DNA of 64,000 nucleotides from Phytohabitans flavus (lineage in GTDB: Bacteria > Actinomycetota > Actinomycetes > Mycobacteriales > Micromonosporaceae): the NCBI RefSeq assembly GCF_011764545.1, contig NZ_AP022870.1, positions 7,074,001 through 7,138,000 of the forward strand, given 5' to 3'. Position 1 is the stretch's first letter, and every line of letters begins with the position of its first letter. Below the pieces are notes generated by a model that saw nothing but the letters and a program-made list of their open reading frames with translations, was not told the origin of the DNA and did not search any database. A program made the position numbers and the translations under genes. Below, in pieces: positions 1-7,864 of this stretch.

Positions 1-776
1 TCCTCCGGGCGTACGCCATACAGCAGCTGGAACTCGAACTCGTCCGGCGAGCGGTCGAACCACCGGGCCCGGTCCTCGCCGATCGCGATCAGGCGCGGGT
101 CGTGGGTGGCCAGCATCGGGTACCCGTCGCCGGACATAAGGATGTTGAGGCAGCGCACGTACGACTTGTCGACGTCCAGAGTGGACTGGTACGCCACCGA
201 CTCGGGCTCCTTGTACGCCCCCTTGCACAGCCGCACCCGTGAGCCCGCGGTCGCCAGCTCCCGGCAGTCCGCCTCGGTCCGCCGCAGGTACGCCTGGAGC
301 ACCGCGCCCGTGGTCGGGAAGTCGGTCCGCAGCTTGGTCAGGATGTCCAGGGTCGAGTCGGTGGTGGTGTGGTCCTCGGCGTCCAACGTGACAGTGGTGC
401 CCGCCTCGGAGGCGGCCACGCAGATCGCCCGCGCCCCGTCGTACGCCAACTGCTCGTCGAACTTCTGCCCCAGCGCGGAGAGCTTGACGCTCACCTCGGC
501 GGCCGGGGTCATCCCGGCACCCCGGAGGCTGGCCAGCAACGACACGTACGCATCCCGGGTGGCGACCGCCTGCTCAGCTGTCTCGGTGTCCTCACCCAGC
601 ACGTCGAGGCTCACCGCGAGGCCGTTGGCGACCAGCTCACCGGTCGCCCGTAGCGCGTCGTCCGGGGACGTACCGGCGACGAACCGCCGCACCACACCAC
701 GCGTGAGCGGGGCGGTTTCGACGAGCCGCTCCATCCGGGTTGACCGGGAGGCGGCGAGGATGACCGATCGCAGCAT
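1..776 (-). CDS. Proline dehydrogenase, C-terminus outside window
   Basis: FAD-dependent enzyme oxidising L-proline to pyrroline-5-carboxylate, the first step of proline catabolism. About 258 codons are visible from ATG 776; the rest lies left of the window. The reading contains strand motifs expected of the ProDH TIM barrel: VSVKLSALGQKFDE near residue 95, TLDAEDHT near 128, RLCKGAYKEPESVAY near 180 and LATHDPRLI near 220. The start gives MLRSVILAASRSTRME, a normal short N-terminal helix for monofunctional actinobacterial ProDH. It is divergent from the CGNR gene with about 95 bases between them. Family identification is firm; whether a P5C dehydrogenase follows cannot be seen. Confidence 0.9.
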   Translation of the reverse strand, partial: MLRSVILAASRSTRMERLVETAPLTRGVVRRFVAGTSPDDALRATGELVANGLAVSLDVLGEDTETAEQAVATRDAYVSLLASLRGAGMTPAAEVSVKLSALGQKFDEQLAYDGARAICVAASEAGTTVTLDAEDHTTTDSTLDILTKLRTDFPTTGAVLQAYLRRTEADCRELATAGSRVRLCKGAYKEPESVAYQSTLDVDKSYVRCLNILMSGDGYPMLATHDPRLIAIGEDRARWFDRSPDEFEFQLLYGVRPE

Positions 777-871
777 GAGGCGAGCGTAACGCCCGCCTCC
801 CGGAGTGGAACGGTTACCGTCCGCACCGTCGCGACGCGCCATTGAGGCCCCCCGTCGTCTACGGTTGTCGG

Positions 872-1408
872 GTGAACTTCGACGCGTATGCCAGGACCGC
901 CGTTGACCTTGTCAACGCGTCGCTGGACGACCTCGACGGCCTCCGGGGCCTCTTCGGCGAAGAGAATTCCTGGATGGGCGGCGAGGTTGTCGAGCGCGAC
1001 CTGGCCATCTTCCGCCGGGCGCAGAAGCGCCTGCGAGATGTCTTCGAGTTCGGCACCACCTGCCGCGACACCGAGGCTGTCGCCGAGCTCAACGCGCTGC
1101 TGGAGGCCTTCCCCGTCCAGCCGCGGATCTCCGGTCACGACGCCAGTGACTGGCACATGCACGTGACCAGCCGGGGCGCCTCAGTCAGCGCCGAGTTCCT
1201 CGCGGGCGCCGTCTGGGGCCTGGCCGTCTGGCTGTGTGAGTACGGCAGCGCCCGCTTCGGCGTCTGCGCCGACGAGCGCTGCGGCAACGTCTACCTGGAC
1301 ACCTCGTCCAACAACTGCCGGCGGTTCTGCTCGGAGCGGTGCGCCACCCGCTCCCACGTGGCCGCCCACCGCGCCCGTAAGAAGGAGAAGCTGCTTACCG
1401 CGGTGTGA
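872..1408 (+). CDS. CGNR zinc-finger (ABATE-type) protein
   Basis: 178 residues, starting at GTG 872. The C-terminus carries Cys132, Cys137, Cys149, Cys153 and Cys157 in the arrangement CxxxxCGN...CRRFCSERCATRSHVAAHR, a CGNR-type treble-clef zinc finger followed by a basic tail ending RARKKEK, which suggests nucleic-acid binding. The N-terminal ~125 residues form the variable domain that precedes this finger in ABATE/CGNR proteins. These are thought to be stress-linked transcription factors, but no target is established. The 3' end overlaps the convergent sugar-isomerase gene by 14 bases. Confidence 0.85.
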   Translation: MNFDAYARTAVDLVNASLDDLDGLRGLFGEENSWMGGEVVERDLAIFRRAQKRLRDVFEFGTTCRDTEAVAELNALLEAFPVQPRISGHDASDWHMHVTSRGASVSAEFLAGAVWGLAVWLCEYGSARFGVCADERCGNVYLDTSSNNCRRFCSERCATRSHVAAHRARKKEKLLTAV

Positions 1409-2204
1409 CAGGCGTCGGTGTGGCGAGGTGCTGCCGCGCGAACGCCAAGGACTCACGCAGGTCGGCCTCGCGGACCGCGCGGCTGCTCGCCTTGCGCGTG
1501 GCCACCTCGATCGCCACCGAGCCGGTAAACCCGCGCCCTGCCAGCGACGCCAGCAGCTCGCCGCAGGGCTGATTGCCACGCCCGGGCACCAGGTGCTCGT
1601 CGCGCCCCTCGCCTGTGCCGTCGCCCAGGTGCACGTGGGCGAGGTGGGAGCCCATCGTGTCGGCCATGGCCAGCGGATCTGAGCGCGAGGCCGCGCAGTG
1701 CGAAAGATCCAGCGTATACGCGTCGTAGCCGGTCGCGGTGGGATCCCAACCCGGGACATACGGCACGAACTCCCGGCCAGCCATCCGCACCGGGTACATG
1801 TTTTCGACCGCGAACGTCACATCCGGGTGCTTTTCGGCCAATCGGGTCAATCCTTCACCGAAGGTACGAGCGTAGTCACGCTGCCACGTGAACGGCGGGT
1901 GGATGACCACGGTCGGCGCCCCCAGGGACTCGGCGAGCACCGCCGCGCGGCGCAACCGCTCCCACGGATCAGAGCTCCACACCCGCTGGGTGACCAGGAG
2001 GCACGGCGCGTGCACGGAGAGCACCGGCACGCCATAGTGCGTGGCCAGGCCACGCAGCGCACCGGCGTCCTGGCTGACAGCGTCGGTCCAGACCATGACC
2101 TCGATGCCGTCGTAGCCCAGGGTGGCGGCCATCTCGAAGGCCGCCGCCGTCGGCTCAGGGAAGACGGAGGAACTGGACAGGAGCACTGGGACGCTGGAAC
2201 TCAC
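1395..2204 (-). CDS. Sugar phosphate isomerase/epimerase (xylose isomerase-like TIM barrel)
   Basis: 269 residues. The AP-endonuclease-2/xylose-isomerase-like barrel is recognisable from the spaced metal-ligand strands: FAVENMYP (Glu), YTLDLSH (Asp, His), LAHVHLGDGTGEGRDEH (His, Asp) and VAIEVATR (Glu). GTG 2204 (VSSSVPVLLSSSS) is chosen because upstream in-frame sequence does not resemble protein. The substrate is unknown. Position beside the Ppx/GppA gene matches the Rv0496-Rv0498 neighbourhood in mycobacteria, from memory. Same strand as the ppx-like gene, 41 bases downstream of it, so possibly cotranscribed. Confidence 0.85.
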   Translation of the reverse strand: MSSSVPVLLSSSSVFPEPTAAAFEMAATLGYDGIEVMVWTDAVSQDAGALRGLATHYGVPVLSVHAPCLLVTQRVWSSDPWERLRRAAVLAESLGAPTVVIHPPFTWQRDYARTFGEGLTRLAEKHPDVTFAVENMYPVRMAGREFVPYVPGWDPTATGYDAYTLDLSHCAASRSDPLAMADTMGSHLAHVHLGDGTGEGRDEHLVPGRGNQPCGELLASLAGRGFTGSVAIEVATRKASSRAVREADLRESLAFARQHLATPTPVTPR

Positions 2205-2245
2205 GCTTGCCAGAGTATCGCCACGGTGGTAAATGCGCTTTGGCG

Positions 2246-3190
2246 CTACGCCGGCTCCAATTGGTCTAGGCGGCGAAGAATGACCCCTTCGCGCAGCGCC
2301 CAGGGGCAGACATCGACCGCGTCGATGTTGAGCCGGCGCATCGTCGCCTCGGCCACTATCGCGCCCGCGAGCAGCTGGTGGGCCCTGCGCGCGCTCACAC
2401 CCTCCAAGCCGGACAGCTCGCGGGGCGAGATGTGCCGGATGAATCCAATCACCTGCCGGAGCCCATCGCGGTGCAGCTGACGGGGTACCCACAGCCCGGA
2501 GGTCGAGGGGGCGGCGCCGGCGAGGCGGGCAAGCGTGCGGAACGTCTTCGACGTGGCGACCGGCCGGTCCCAGCCGACCTCGGAGAGCTTCTCCACGGCT
2601 GGGTCGAGCATGTCCTCCACGTACTCGAGCAGCTCGTCGACCCGGTGCGCGGACGGCGGCGTGGCGGTGTTGCCGTCGATGTGCAGCCGGTCGCGGGTCA
2701 GCCGGCCGGCGCCGAGCGGCAGCGACATCGCCAGGTCCGGGTCCTCGTCGATACCGGCCGCGAGCTCCAGCGAGCCGCCGCCGATGTCCATCACCAGCAG
2801 GCGCCCGGCGGACCAGCCGAACCACCGCCGTACCGCCAAGAAGGTGGCCCGAGCCTCGTCGGCGCCGGTGAGCACCTGAAGCCGTACCCCCGTCTCCTCC
2901 CGGACCCGGGCGAGCACCGCGGCGGAGTTGGTGGCGTCCCGGACCGCGGAGGTCGCGAATGCCAGCAGGTCGTCCGTGACCAGCCGGGCCGCGGCGGTCA
3001 TCGCGTCGGCAGCGGCCTTGACCAGCGCGTCAGCGCCCGTCTTGGTGAGCGCGCCGTCCTTGCCGATCTGCTCGGCCAGGCGGAGCACGGCCTTCTCGGA
3101 GTGGGCCGGCCAGGGGTGTGCGCCGTGGTGGGCATCCACGACGAGGAGGTGCACGGTGTTGGAACCGACGTCAAGGACACCGAGACGCAT
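2246..3190 (-). CDS. Ppx/GppA family phosphatase
   Basis: 314-residue single-module Ppx/GppA protein of the ASKHA fold. Family members hydrolyse the terminal phosphate of polyphosphate and/or pppGpp. Visible motifs are the phosphate-1 loop GVLDVGSNTVHLLVVD at the N-terminus and the phosphate-2 loop LLVMDIGGGSLELA near residue 145. The catalytic-region sequence TSAVRDATNS is also present. It lacks the C-terminal HD module of long exopolyphosphatases, as expected for the short actinobacterial form. ATG 3190 is preferred to TTG 3196. The window also encodes a PPK2, so polyphosphate may be both made and degraded by its products. Confidence 0.88.
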   Translation of the reverse strand: MRLGVLDVGSNTVHLLVVDAHHGAHPWPAHSEKAVLRLAEQIGKDGALTKTGADALVKAAADAMTAAARLVTDDLLAFATSAVRDATNSAAVLARVREETGVRLQVLTGADEARATFLAVRRWFGWSAGRLLVMDIGGGSLELAAGIDEDPDLAMSLPLGAGRLTRDRLHIDGNTATPPSAHRVDELLEYVEDMLDPAVEKLSEVGWDRPVATSKTFRTLARLAGAAPSTSGLWVPRQLHRDGLRQVIGFIRHISPRELSGLEGVSARRAHQLLAGAIVAEATMRRLNIDAVDVCPWALREGVILRRLDQLEPA

Positions 3191-3293
3191 ACGCAAACCT
3201 TAGGTCGAGGACTGGACAGAGGGCCGCTATGTATCGCTTGCGCGACACGGCGACCAGCGACGGGAACGCATGAGGCGCGCGTAAGCTGACCAG

Positions 3294-4151
3294 GTGGCAA
3301 GCCTGCACGTCCTCGTCGATGATCCCCAGGACCCGCGGAGCAAGGAAGTCGCGCTCGACTTCCCCCGGGAGTGGATCGAGTTCGTCGACCCGGAGGACCC
3401 CAAGCACGTCGTACGTGCCGATCTCACCTGGCTGCTGTCCCGCTGGACCTGCGTCTTCGGTAAGGCGTGTCACGGGATCATCGCCGGCCGCGCGGCCGAT
3501 GGGTGCTGCTCGCACGGCGCTTTCTTCACCGACTCGGACGATGAAAACCGGGTCAAGGCGGCGGTCAAGCGGCTGAAGCCGGAGACCTGGCAGCACTACC
3601 GCCGCGGGTTCAAGAACTACACGGAGATGGACACCATCGACGGCAACAACCCGGCCCGCCGCACGGCCACGCAGGGCGAGGAGGGACCGTGCGTGTTCCT
3701 CAACGACGCCGACTTCCCCGGTGGTGGCGGCTGCGCCCTGCACGCCCAGGCGCTCCGCGACGGGGTGCACCCGCTGGAGTACAAGCCGGATGTGTGCTGG
3801 CAGCTCCCGGTGCGCCGCGAGCAGGAGTGGTCGAAGCGGCCGGACGGCACGAAGGTGCTGGTCACGACGCTGACCGAGTTTGACCGGCGGGGCTGGGGCG
3901 CGGGCGGGCACGACCTCGACTGGTGGTGCACATCTTCGCCCGAGGCACACGTCGGCACCGAGGCGATGTACCTGTCTTACGAGCCGGAGCTGACCGCGCT
4001 GGTGGGCAAGGCGGCGTATTCGAAGCTGGCCGAGCTGTGCGCGGCGCGGCTCAAGGCCGGAATGGTCGCGCCGCACCCGGCCACGACGGCAGCGACCCCG
4101 GTCCCGATCCCACTCAAGCCCACGAGGCGGCAACGCCAGGCCTCGATTTAG
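3294..4151 (+). CDS. Conserved Cys-rich protein, possible metal-cluster binding (DUF3109/YkgJ-like)
   Basis: 285 residues from GTG 3294. Cysteines occur in short conserved-looking groups: TCVFGKACHG, GCCSHGAFF, GPCVFLND and GGCALHAQAL, plus later singles. This pattern suggests iron or zinc coordination as in DUF3109/YkgJ-like proteins, but the assignment is tentative. No signal peptide or membrane segment is present; the tail is Pro/Thr/Arg-rich and probably disordered. Lying between ppx and regX3, it occupies the position of mycobacterial Rv0495c. It overlaps the convergent regX3 stop by 4 bases. Confidence 0.7.
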   Translation: MASLHVLVDDPQDPRSKEVALDFPREWIEFVDPEDPKHVVRADLTWLLSRWTCVFGKACHGIIAGRAADGCCSHGAFFTDSDDENRVKAAVKRLKPETWQHYRRGFKNYTEMDTIDGNNPARRTATQGEEGPCVFLNDADFPGGGGCALHAQALRDGVHPLEYKPDVCWQLPVRREQEWSKRPDGTKVLVTTLTEFDRRGWGAGGHDLDWWCTSSPEAHVGTEAMYLSYEPELTALVGKAAYSKLAELCAARLKAGMVAPHPATTAATPVPIPLKPTRRQRQASI

Positions 4152-4831
4152 GGCTCGAACTTGTAGCCCAGGCCGCGGACGGTGACGATGTAGCGCGGCG
4201 TGCTCGGCTCGGGCTCGACCTTCGACCGGAGGCGCTTGACGTGCACGTCGAGCGTCTTCGTGTCGCCGACGTAGTCGGCGCCCCACACCCGGTCGATCAG
4301 CTGTCCCCGCGTGAGCACCCGACCGGCGTTGCGCAGCAGCAGCTCCAGCAGCTCGAACTCCTTGAGCGGCAGCTGGACGGCGGCGCCGGCCACGGTCACC
4401 ACGTGGCGCTCGACGTCCATGCGCACCGGGCCAGCGGCAAGCGTGGGCGCGGAAAGCTCGACCGCGTCGACGCTCTGGCGACGCAGGACCGCCCGGATGC
4501 GGGCGACAAGCTCGCGAGGCGAGTACGGCTTCGTCACGTAGTCGTCGGCACCGATTTCCAGCCCGACGACCTTGTCGATCTCGCTGTCTCGCGCGGTCAC
4601 CATGATGATCGGAACGTGGGAGCGCTGGCGTAGCTGGCGGCACACCTCGGTGCCAGACATCTCGGGCAGCATCAGGTCGAGCAGAACAATGTCCGCACCG
4701 GTCCGGTCAAACTCGGTGAGGGCGGAGGTGCCGGTCGCGGCGACCGAGACCTCGAATCCCTCCTTGCGGAGCATGTAGGACAAGGCGTCAGAGAACGACT
4801 CCTCATCCTCGACCACGAGCACGCGGGCCAA
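4148..4831 (-). CDS. regX3: Response regulator RegX3
   Basis: 227-residue OmpR-family response regulator of the SenX3-RegX3 phosphate-starvation system. The receiver domain (1-120) has the acidic pair in VEDEESF, the phospho-acceptor Asp in DIVLLDLMLP near residue 52, and VTKPYSPRELVARI with the conserved Lys near 102. The winged helix (130-227) has the typical LPLKEFELLELLLRNAGRVLTR and TLDVHVKRLRSKVE blocks and ends RGLGYKFEP. It lies 23 bases downstream of senX3 on the same strand, the standard operon. In actinobacteria this regulator controls pst genes and phosphatases through PHO-box-like repeats. Confidence 0.96.
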   Translation of the reverse strand: MARVLVVEDEESFSDALSYMLRKEGFEVSVAATGTSALTEFDRTGADIVLLDLMLPEMSGTEVCRQLRQRSHVPIIMVTARDSEIDKVVGLEIGADDYVTKPYSPRELVARIRAVLRRQSVDAVELSAPTLAAGPVRMDVERHVVTVAGAAVQLPLKEFELLELLLRNAGRVLTRGQLIDRVWGADYVGDTKTLDVHVKRLRSKVEPEPSTPRYIVTVRGLGYKFEP

Positions 4832-4854
4832 CAGACTTTCCTTCCTATTGCTCG

Positions 4855-6188
4855 TCAGGCCTGTCGAAGCTCGGCCGGACCGGCCTCGATCTCAACCGAC
4901 GGTGGTAGCGGCAGAACGGCGTCCGGCGGACGCGCGGGCAGCCGGATGGTGAACGTAGACCCTCCGCCAAGCCTGCTCGTCACCTCCACCCGACCACCGT
5001 GATTCGTCGCTATGTGTTTGACAATTGCCAGGCCAAGGCCGGTGCCACCGGTCGCGCGGGACCGGGCCTGGTCGGCTCGGTAGAACCGCTCGAAGATCCG
5101 GTCGAGGTCGCTCGGCCCGATCCCGATGCCCTGGTCGGTCACCGCGATCTCAACGTACTCGTCGTCACCGCGCGTGACCACATCGACCTTTGTGTGCTCC
5201 GCCGAGTAGGCGATCGCGTTTTCCACCAGATTGGCGACGGCGGTGGCGATCTGGCTGTCGCTGCCGTACACCGTCAGGCCGCGGGCGCCGCTGACGTAGA
5301 CCTCGATGTCCCGGGCGGACGCGGCGGTACGGGTGCGGTCGATAACCTCGGCCACCACCCAGTCGACCGCGACCGGCTCGGGTGCGGGCAGCGGCTCGGC
5401 GCCCTGGAGGCGGGTCAGCTCCAGCAGCTCGTTGACGAGGCGGCCGAGGCGGGTGGACTCCGACTGGATCCGCTCGGCGAACCGCCGGGCGGCCGCCACG
5501 TCCTCGGCGGGGTCGGTGGTGACGCTGTCCGGATCGGTCGCGTCGAGCAGCGCTTCGGCCAGCAGCTGCAACGCACCGATCGGGGTCTTCAGCTCATGGC
5601 TCACATTTGCCACGAAGTCTCGCCGCACCCGGTCGACCCGGTGCGACTCGGTCACGTCGGCGGCCTCGACCGACACGAAGCTGCCGCCCAACGCGACGGC
5701 CCGCAGGTGGACGCCGAGCGGCGACTGCGGCCCGCCCTCGCGGCCCCGCGGCAGGTCGAGCTCTACCTCCCGGCGCACGCCGGTGCGGCGGACCTGGCCG
5801 GCAAGCGTACGCACGATCGGGTGCGCGGCGATCGTGCCCGGCTGGGGTCCGGCGCGCAGAAGGCCCATCGCCCGCGCCGCCGGGTTGACAAGCACCGGGA
5901 CGTCGTCCTGATCGAGCACCACCACCCCGACCCGCAGCGCGTCGAGACTCTTGCGGCCCAGCCCAGAGACCTGGCCCTGCTGCTCCTTGGCGATAGCCGG
6001 CCTCCCGTTTTCGCGGGTGGCTTCTCCGAAGCCCCCGGCAACCGCGCCCTCTCCCCCGGCTCTTGATCGCCAGCCGGGACGAGCGGACCACGGACCCCCA
6101 CACGGCCGCGCACGGCCAGCAGCGCAGCACCCCCGGCCACCAGGCCAAGGACACTGCCGACCACGCCGGCTCCGACCGCCCACTCCAC
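4855..6188 (-). CDS. senX3: Sensor histidine kinase SenX3 (one apparent frameshift)
   Basis: Membrane kinase partner of RegX3. The body contains a PAS-like region (SLDALRVGVVVLDQDDVPVL), the H-box FVANVSHELKTPIGAL, an N-box (LVENAIAYS) and G-boxes (DQGIGIG, GTGLGLAIVKHIA). GTG 6188 opens a clear N-terminal transmembrane helix (GAGVVGSVLGLVAGGAALLA), but in a different frame from the kinase body. The kinase frame has no usable start before the PAS-like region. One extra C:G in the C5 run at 6053-6057 would join them into about 444 residues; the exact break could lie elsewhere between 6100 and 5980. The join is inferred, the kinase identity is firm. Confidence 0.9.
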
Positions 6189-6260
6189 GTCGTGATCGTA
6201 GGGTCATTGTTAACCAAGCTGATTCGCAGAACGGTACAAACTTGGCCCGCTTTTGATAGA

Positions 6261-6289
6261 GTTCACCGCTCGGCCGAGCGTCGTTTACC
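6261..6289 (+). promoter_or_regulatory. Candidate PHO/RegX3 box between senX3 and phoU
   Basis: GTTCACCGCTC starts at 6261 and GTTTACCCCCG at 6283, exactly 22 bases (two 11-base units) apart; the middle unit is degenerate. Streptomyces-type PHO boxes are 11-base direct repeats with a GTTCACC core. Position in the 144-base divergent gap between senX3 and phoU, two phosphate-control genes, supports the call. No binding evidence is available. Confidence 0.45.
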
Positions 6290-6332
6290 CCCGTACGGCG
6301 GAGATCGCGAGCCATCGCCTACCATCAACGCG

Positions 6333-6992
6333 ATGCGTGACGAGCTGCGAGCAGACCTGCTGGAGGTGGGCCGCCTCCTCGTGTCTATGGCCGAGGCGGC
6401 GCGCACCGCGATGGGCCACGCCACCGAGGCCCTCCTCACCGCCGACCGCGAGATCTGCGAGACGGTGATCGCACGCGATGTCGAGATCAACGATCTTCAG
6501 CGCCAGGTCGACCAGCTGGTGTACGACACGCTGGCTCGCCAGGCGCCGGTCGCCACGGATCTCCGGCTGGTGATCACGGGCATCCAGATCAGCCTCGACA
6601 TCGAGCGGATGGGCGACCTCGCCATGCACGTGGCCAAGACCGCGCTCCGGCGCTACCCGGCGCCGGCGGTGCCACCCGAGCTGCGCGGTGTGATCACTTC
6701 CATGGGCGAGGTGGCCGACCGCATGGCGGGCAAGGTCGGCTTGGTGCTCACCACGCAGAATGCGACGCTCGGCGCCGAGCTCGAGAGCGACGACGACGCG
6801 ATGGACGACTTGCAGCGGCAGCTCTTCAACGTCCTGCTGCACAGGGAGTGGCCACACGGCGCCGAGGCCGCGATCGACGGCGCGCTGCTCGGCCGCTTCT
6901 ACGAGCGGTACGCGGACCACGCGGTCAACGCCGGGCGACAGGTCGTCTACCTCGTCACGGGTGAGACGAGCGAGCCGCCCGGCGTGGCCTAA
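6333..6992 (+). CDS. phoU: Phosphate-signalling protein PhoU
   Basis: 219-residue all-helical PhoU with two repeats of the three-helix PhoU module. Signature stretches are MRDELRADLLEVGRLLVSMAE, ALLTADREICETVIARDVEI (first E/DxxxD metal region), ISLDIERMGDLAMHVAKTAL and FYERYADHAVNAGRQVVYLVTG. PhoU links the Pst transporter to the SenX3-type sensor and keeps the system off when phosphate is plentiful. ATG 6333 is chosen because the longer upstream reading runs through the divergent promoter region. It ends 3 bases before the convergent gpmA stop. Confidence 0.95.
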   Translation: MRDELRADLLEVGRLLVSMAEAARTAMGHATEALLTADREICETVIARDVEINDLQRQVDQLVYDTLARQAPVATDLRLVITGIQISLDIERMGDLAMHVAKTALRRYPAPAVPPELRGVITSMGEVADRMAGKVGLVLTTQNATLGAELESDDDAMDDLQRQLFNVLLHREWPHGAEAAIDGALLGRFYERYADHAVNAGRQVVYLVTGETSEPPGVA

Positions 6993-6995
6993 GCG

Positions 6996-7745
6996 CTAGC
7001 GCCCCTGGTTGGCGACCGCGGCGGCGGCTTCCTCGGCCGCGGTCGGGTCCAGGTAGGTACCGCCGGCGGTAACCGGGCGCAGCGCGGCGTCCAGGTCGTA
7101 GCGCAGCGGGATCCCGGTGGGGATGTTGAGCTTGGCGATCGCCTCGTCGGAGACGTTGTCGAGGTGCTTGACGAAGGCGCGCAGCGAGTTGCCGTGCGCG
7201 GCGACCAGCACCGTCCGGCCGGCGAGCAGGTCCGGCACGATCCCGTCGTACCAGTACGGCAGCGCCCGGTCGAGCACGTCCTTGAGGCACTCTGTGCGCG
7301 GCATCAGCTCCGGCGGAAGCGTGCCGTAGCGCGGGTCGCCGGCCTGCGACCACTCGTCGTTGTCGTCGATCGGCGGGGGCGGCGTGTCATACGACCGGCG
7401 CCAGAGCATGAACTGCTCCTCGCCGTACTGCTCCAGGGTCTGCTTCTTGTTCTTGCCCTGAAGCGCGCCGTAGTGCCGCTCGTTGAGCCGCCACGACCGC
7501 CGCACGGCGATCCAGTGCCGGTCGGCCGCGTTGAGCGCCAGCTCGGCGGTGCGGATCGCGCGCCGCAGCACGGAAGTGTGCACCACGTCGGGAAGCAGTC
7601 CGTGCTCGCGAAGCAGGTCGCCACTGTGCCGCGCCTCAGCCTCGCCCTTGGCGGTCAGGTCGACGTCGACCCACCCGGTGAAGAGATTCTTCGCATTCCA
7701 CTCGCTCTCACCGTGCCGTAGCAGCACCAGTGTCCCCAGACTCAT
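6996..7745 (-). CDS. gpmA: 2,3-bisphosphoglycerate-dependent phosphoglycerate mutase
   Basis: 249 residues; interconverts 3- and 2-phosphoglycerate in glycolysis. The catalytic phospho-histidine is in LVLLRHGESEWN at the N-terminus. Other marks are LFTGWVDVDLTAKG, the substrate-loop RLNERHYGALQGKNK, and the second histidine in VLVAAHGNSLRAFVKHLD. Length matches the dPGM family and all catalytic blocks are present. ATG 7745 starts MSLGTLVLLRHG. The gpm-senX3-regX3 neighbourhood is conserved in mycobacteria. Confidence 0.97.
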   Translation of the reverse strand: MSLGTLVLLRHGESEWNAKNLFTGWVDVDLTAKGEAEARHSGDLLREHGLLPDVVHTSVLRRAIRTAELALNAADRHWIAVRRSWRLNERHYGALQGKNKKQTLEQYGEEQFMLWRRSYDTPPPPIDDNDEWSQAGDPRYGTLPPELMPRTECLKDVLDRALPYWYDGIVPDLLAGRTVLVAAHGNSLRAFVKHLDNVSDEAIAKLNIPTGIPLRYDLDAALRPVTAGGTYLDPTAAEEAAAAVANQGR

Positions 7746-7864
7746 GGCCTCATCCTGCCACCGTGACAGCCGCCACACGGAAATCGGGCTGCGTGGCTCC
7801 CATTCACCGGACTAGCTTGTAAGGAACGCCGAGGAGTGCGGCCGTTACGGGGGAGGTACCGGAC

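Noticed and set aside
611..1162. Long minus-strand open frame over the CGNR gene
   Set aside because: Antisense of clear coding sequence; long antisense frames are expected at this GC content and no family features are present.
2378..3289. 303-codon plus-strand frame over the Ppx/GppA gene
   Set aside because: Low-complexity antisense shadow of a well-supported phosphatase gene.
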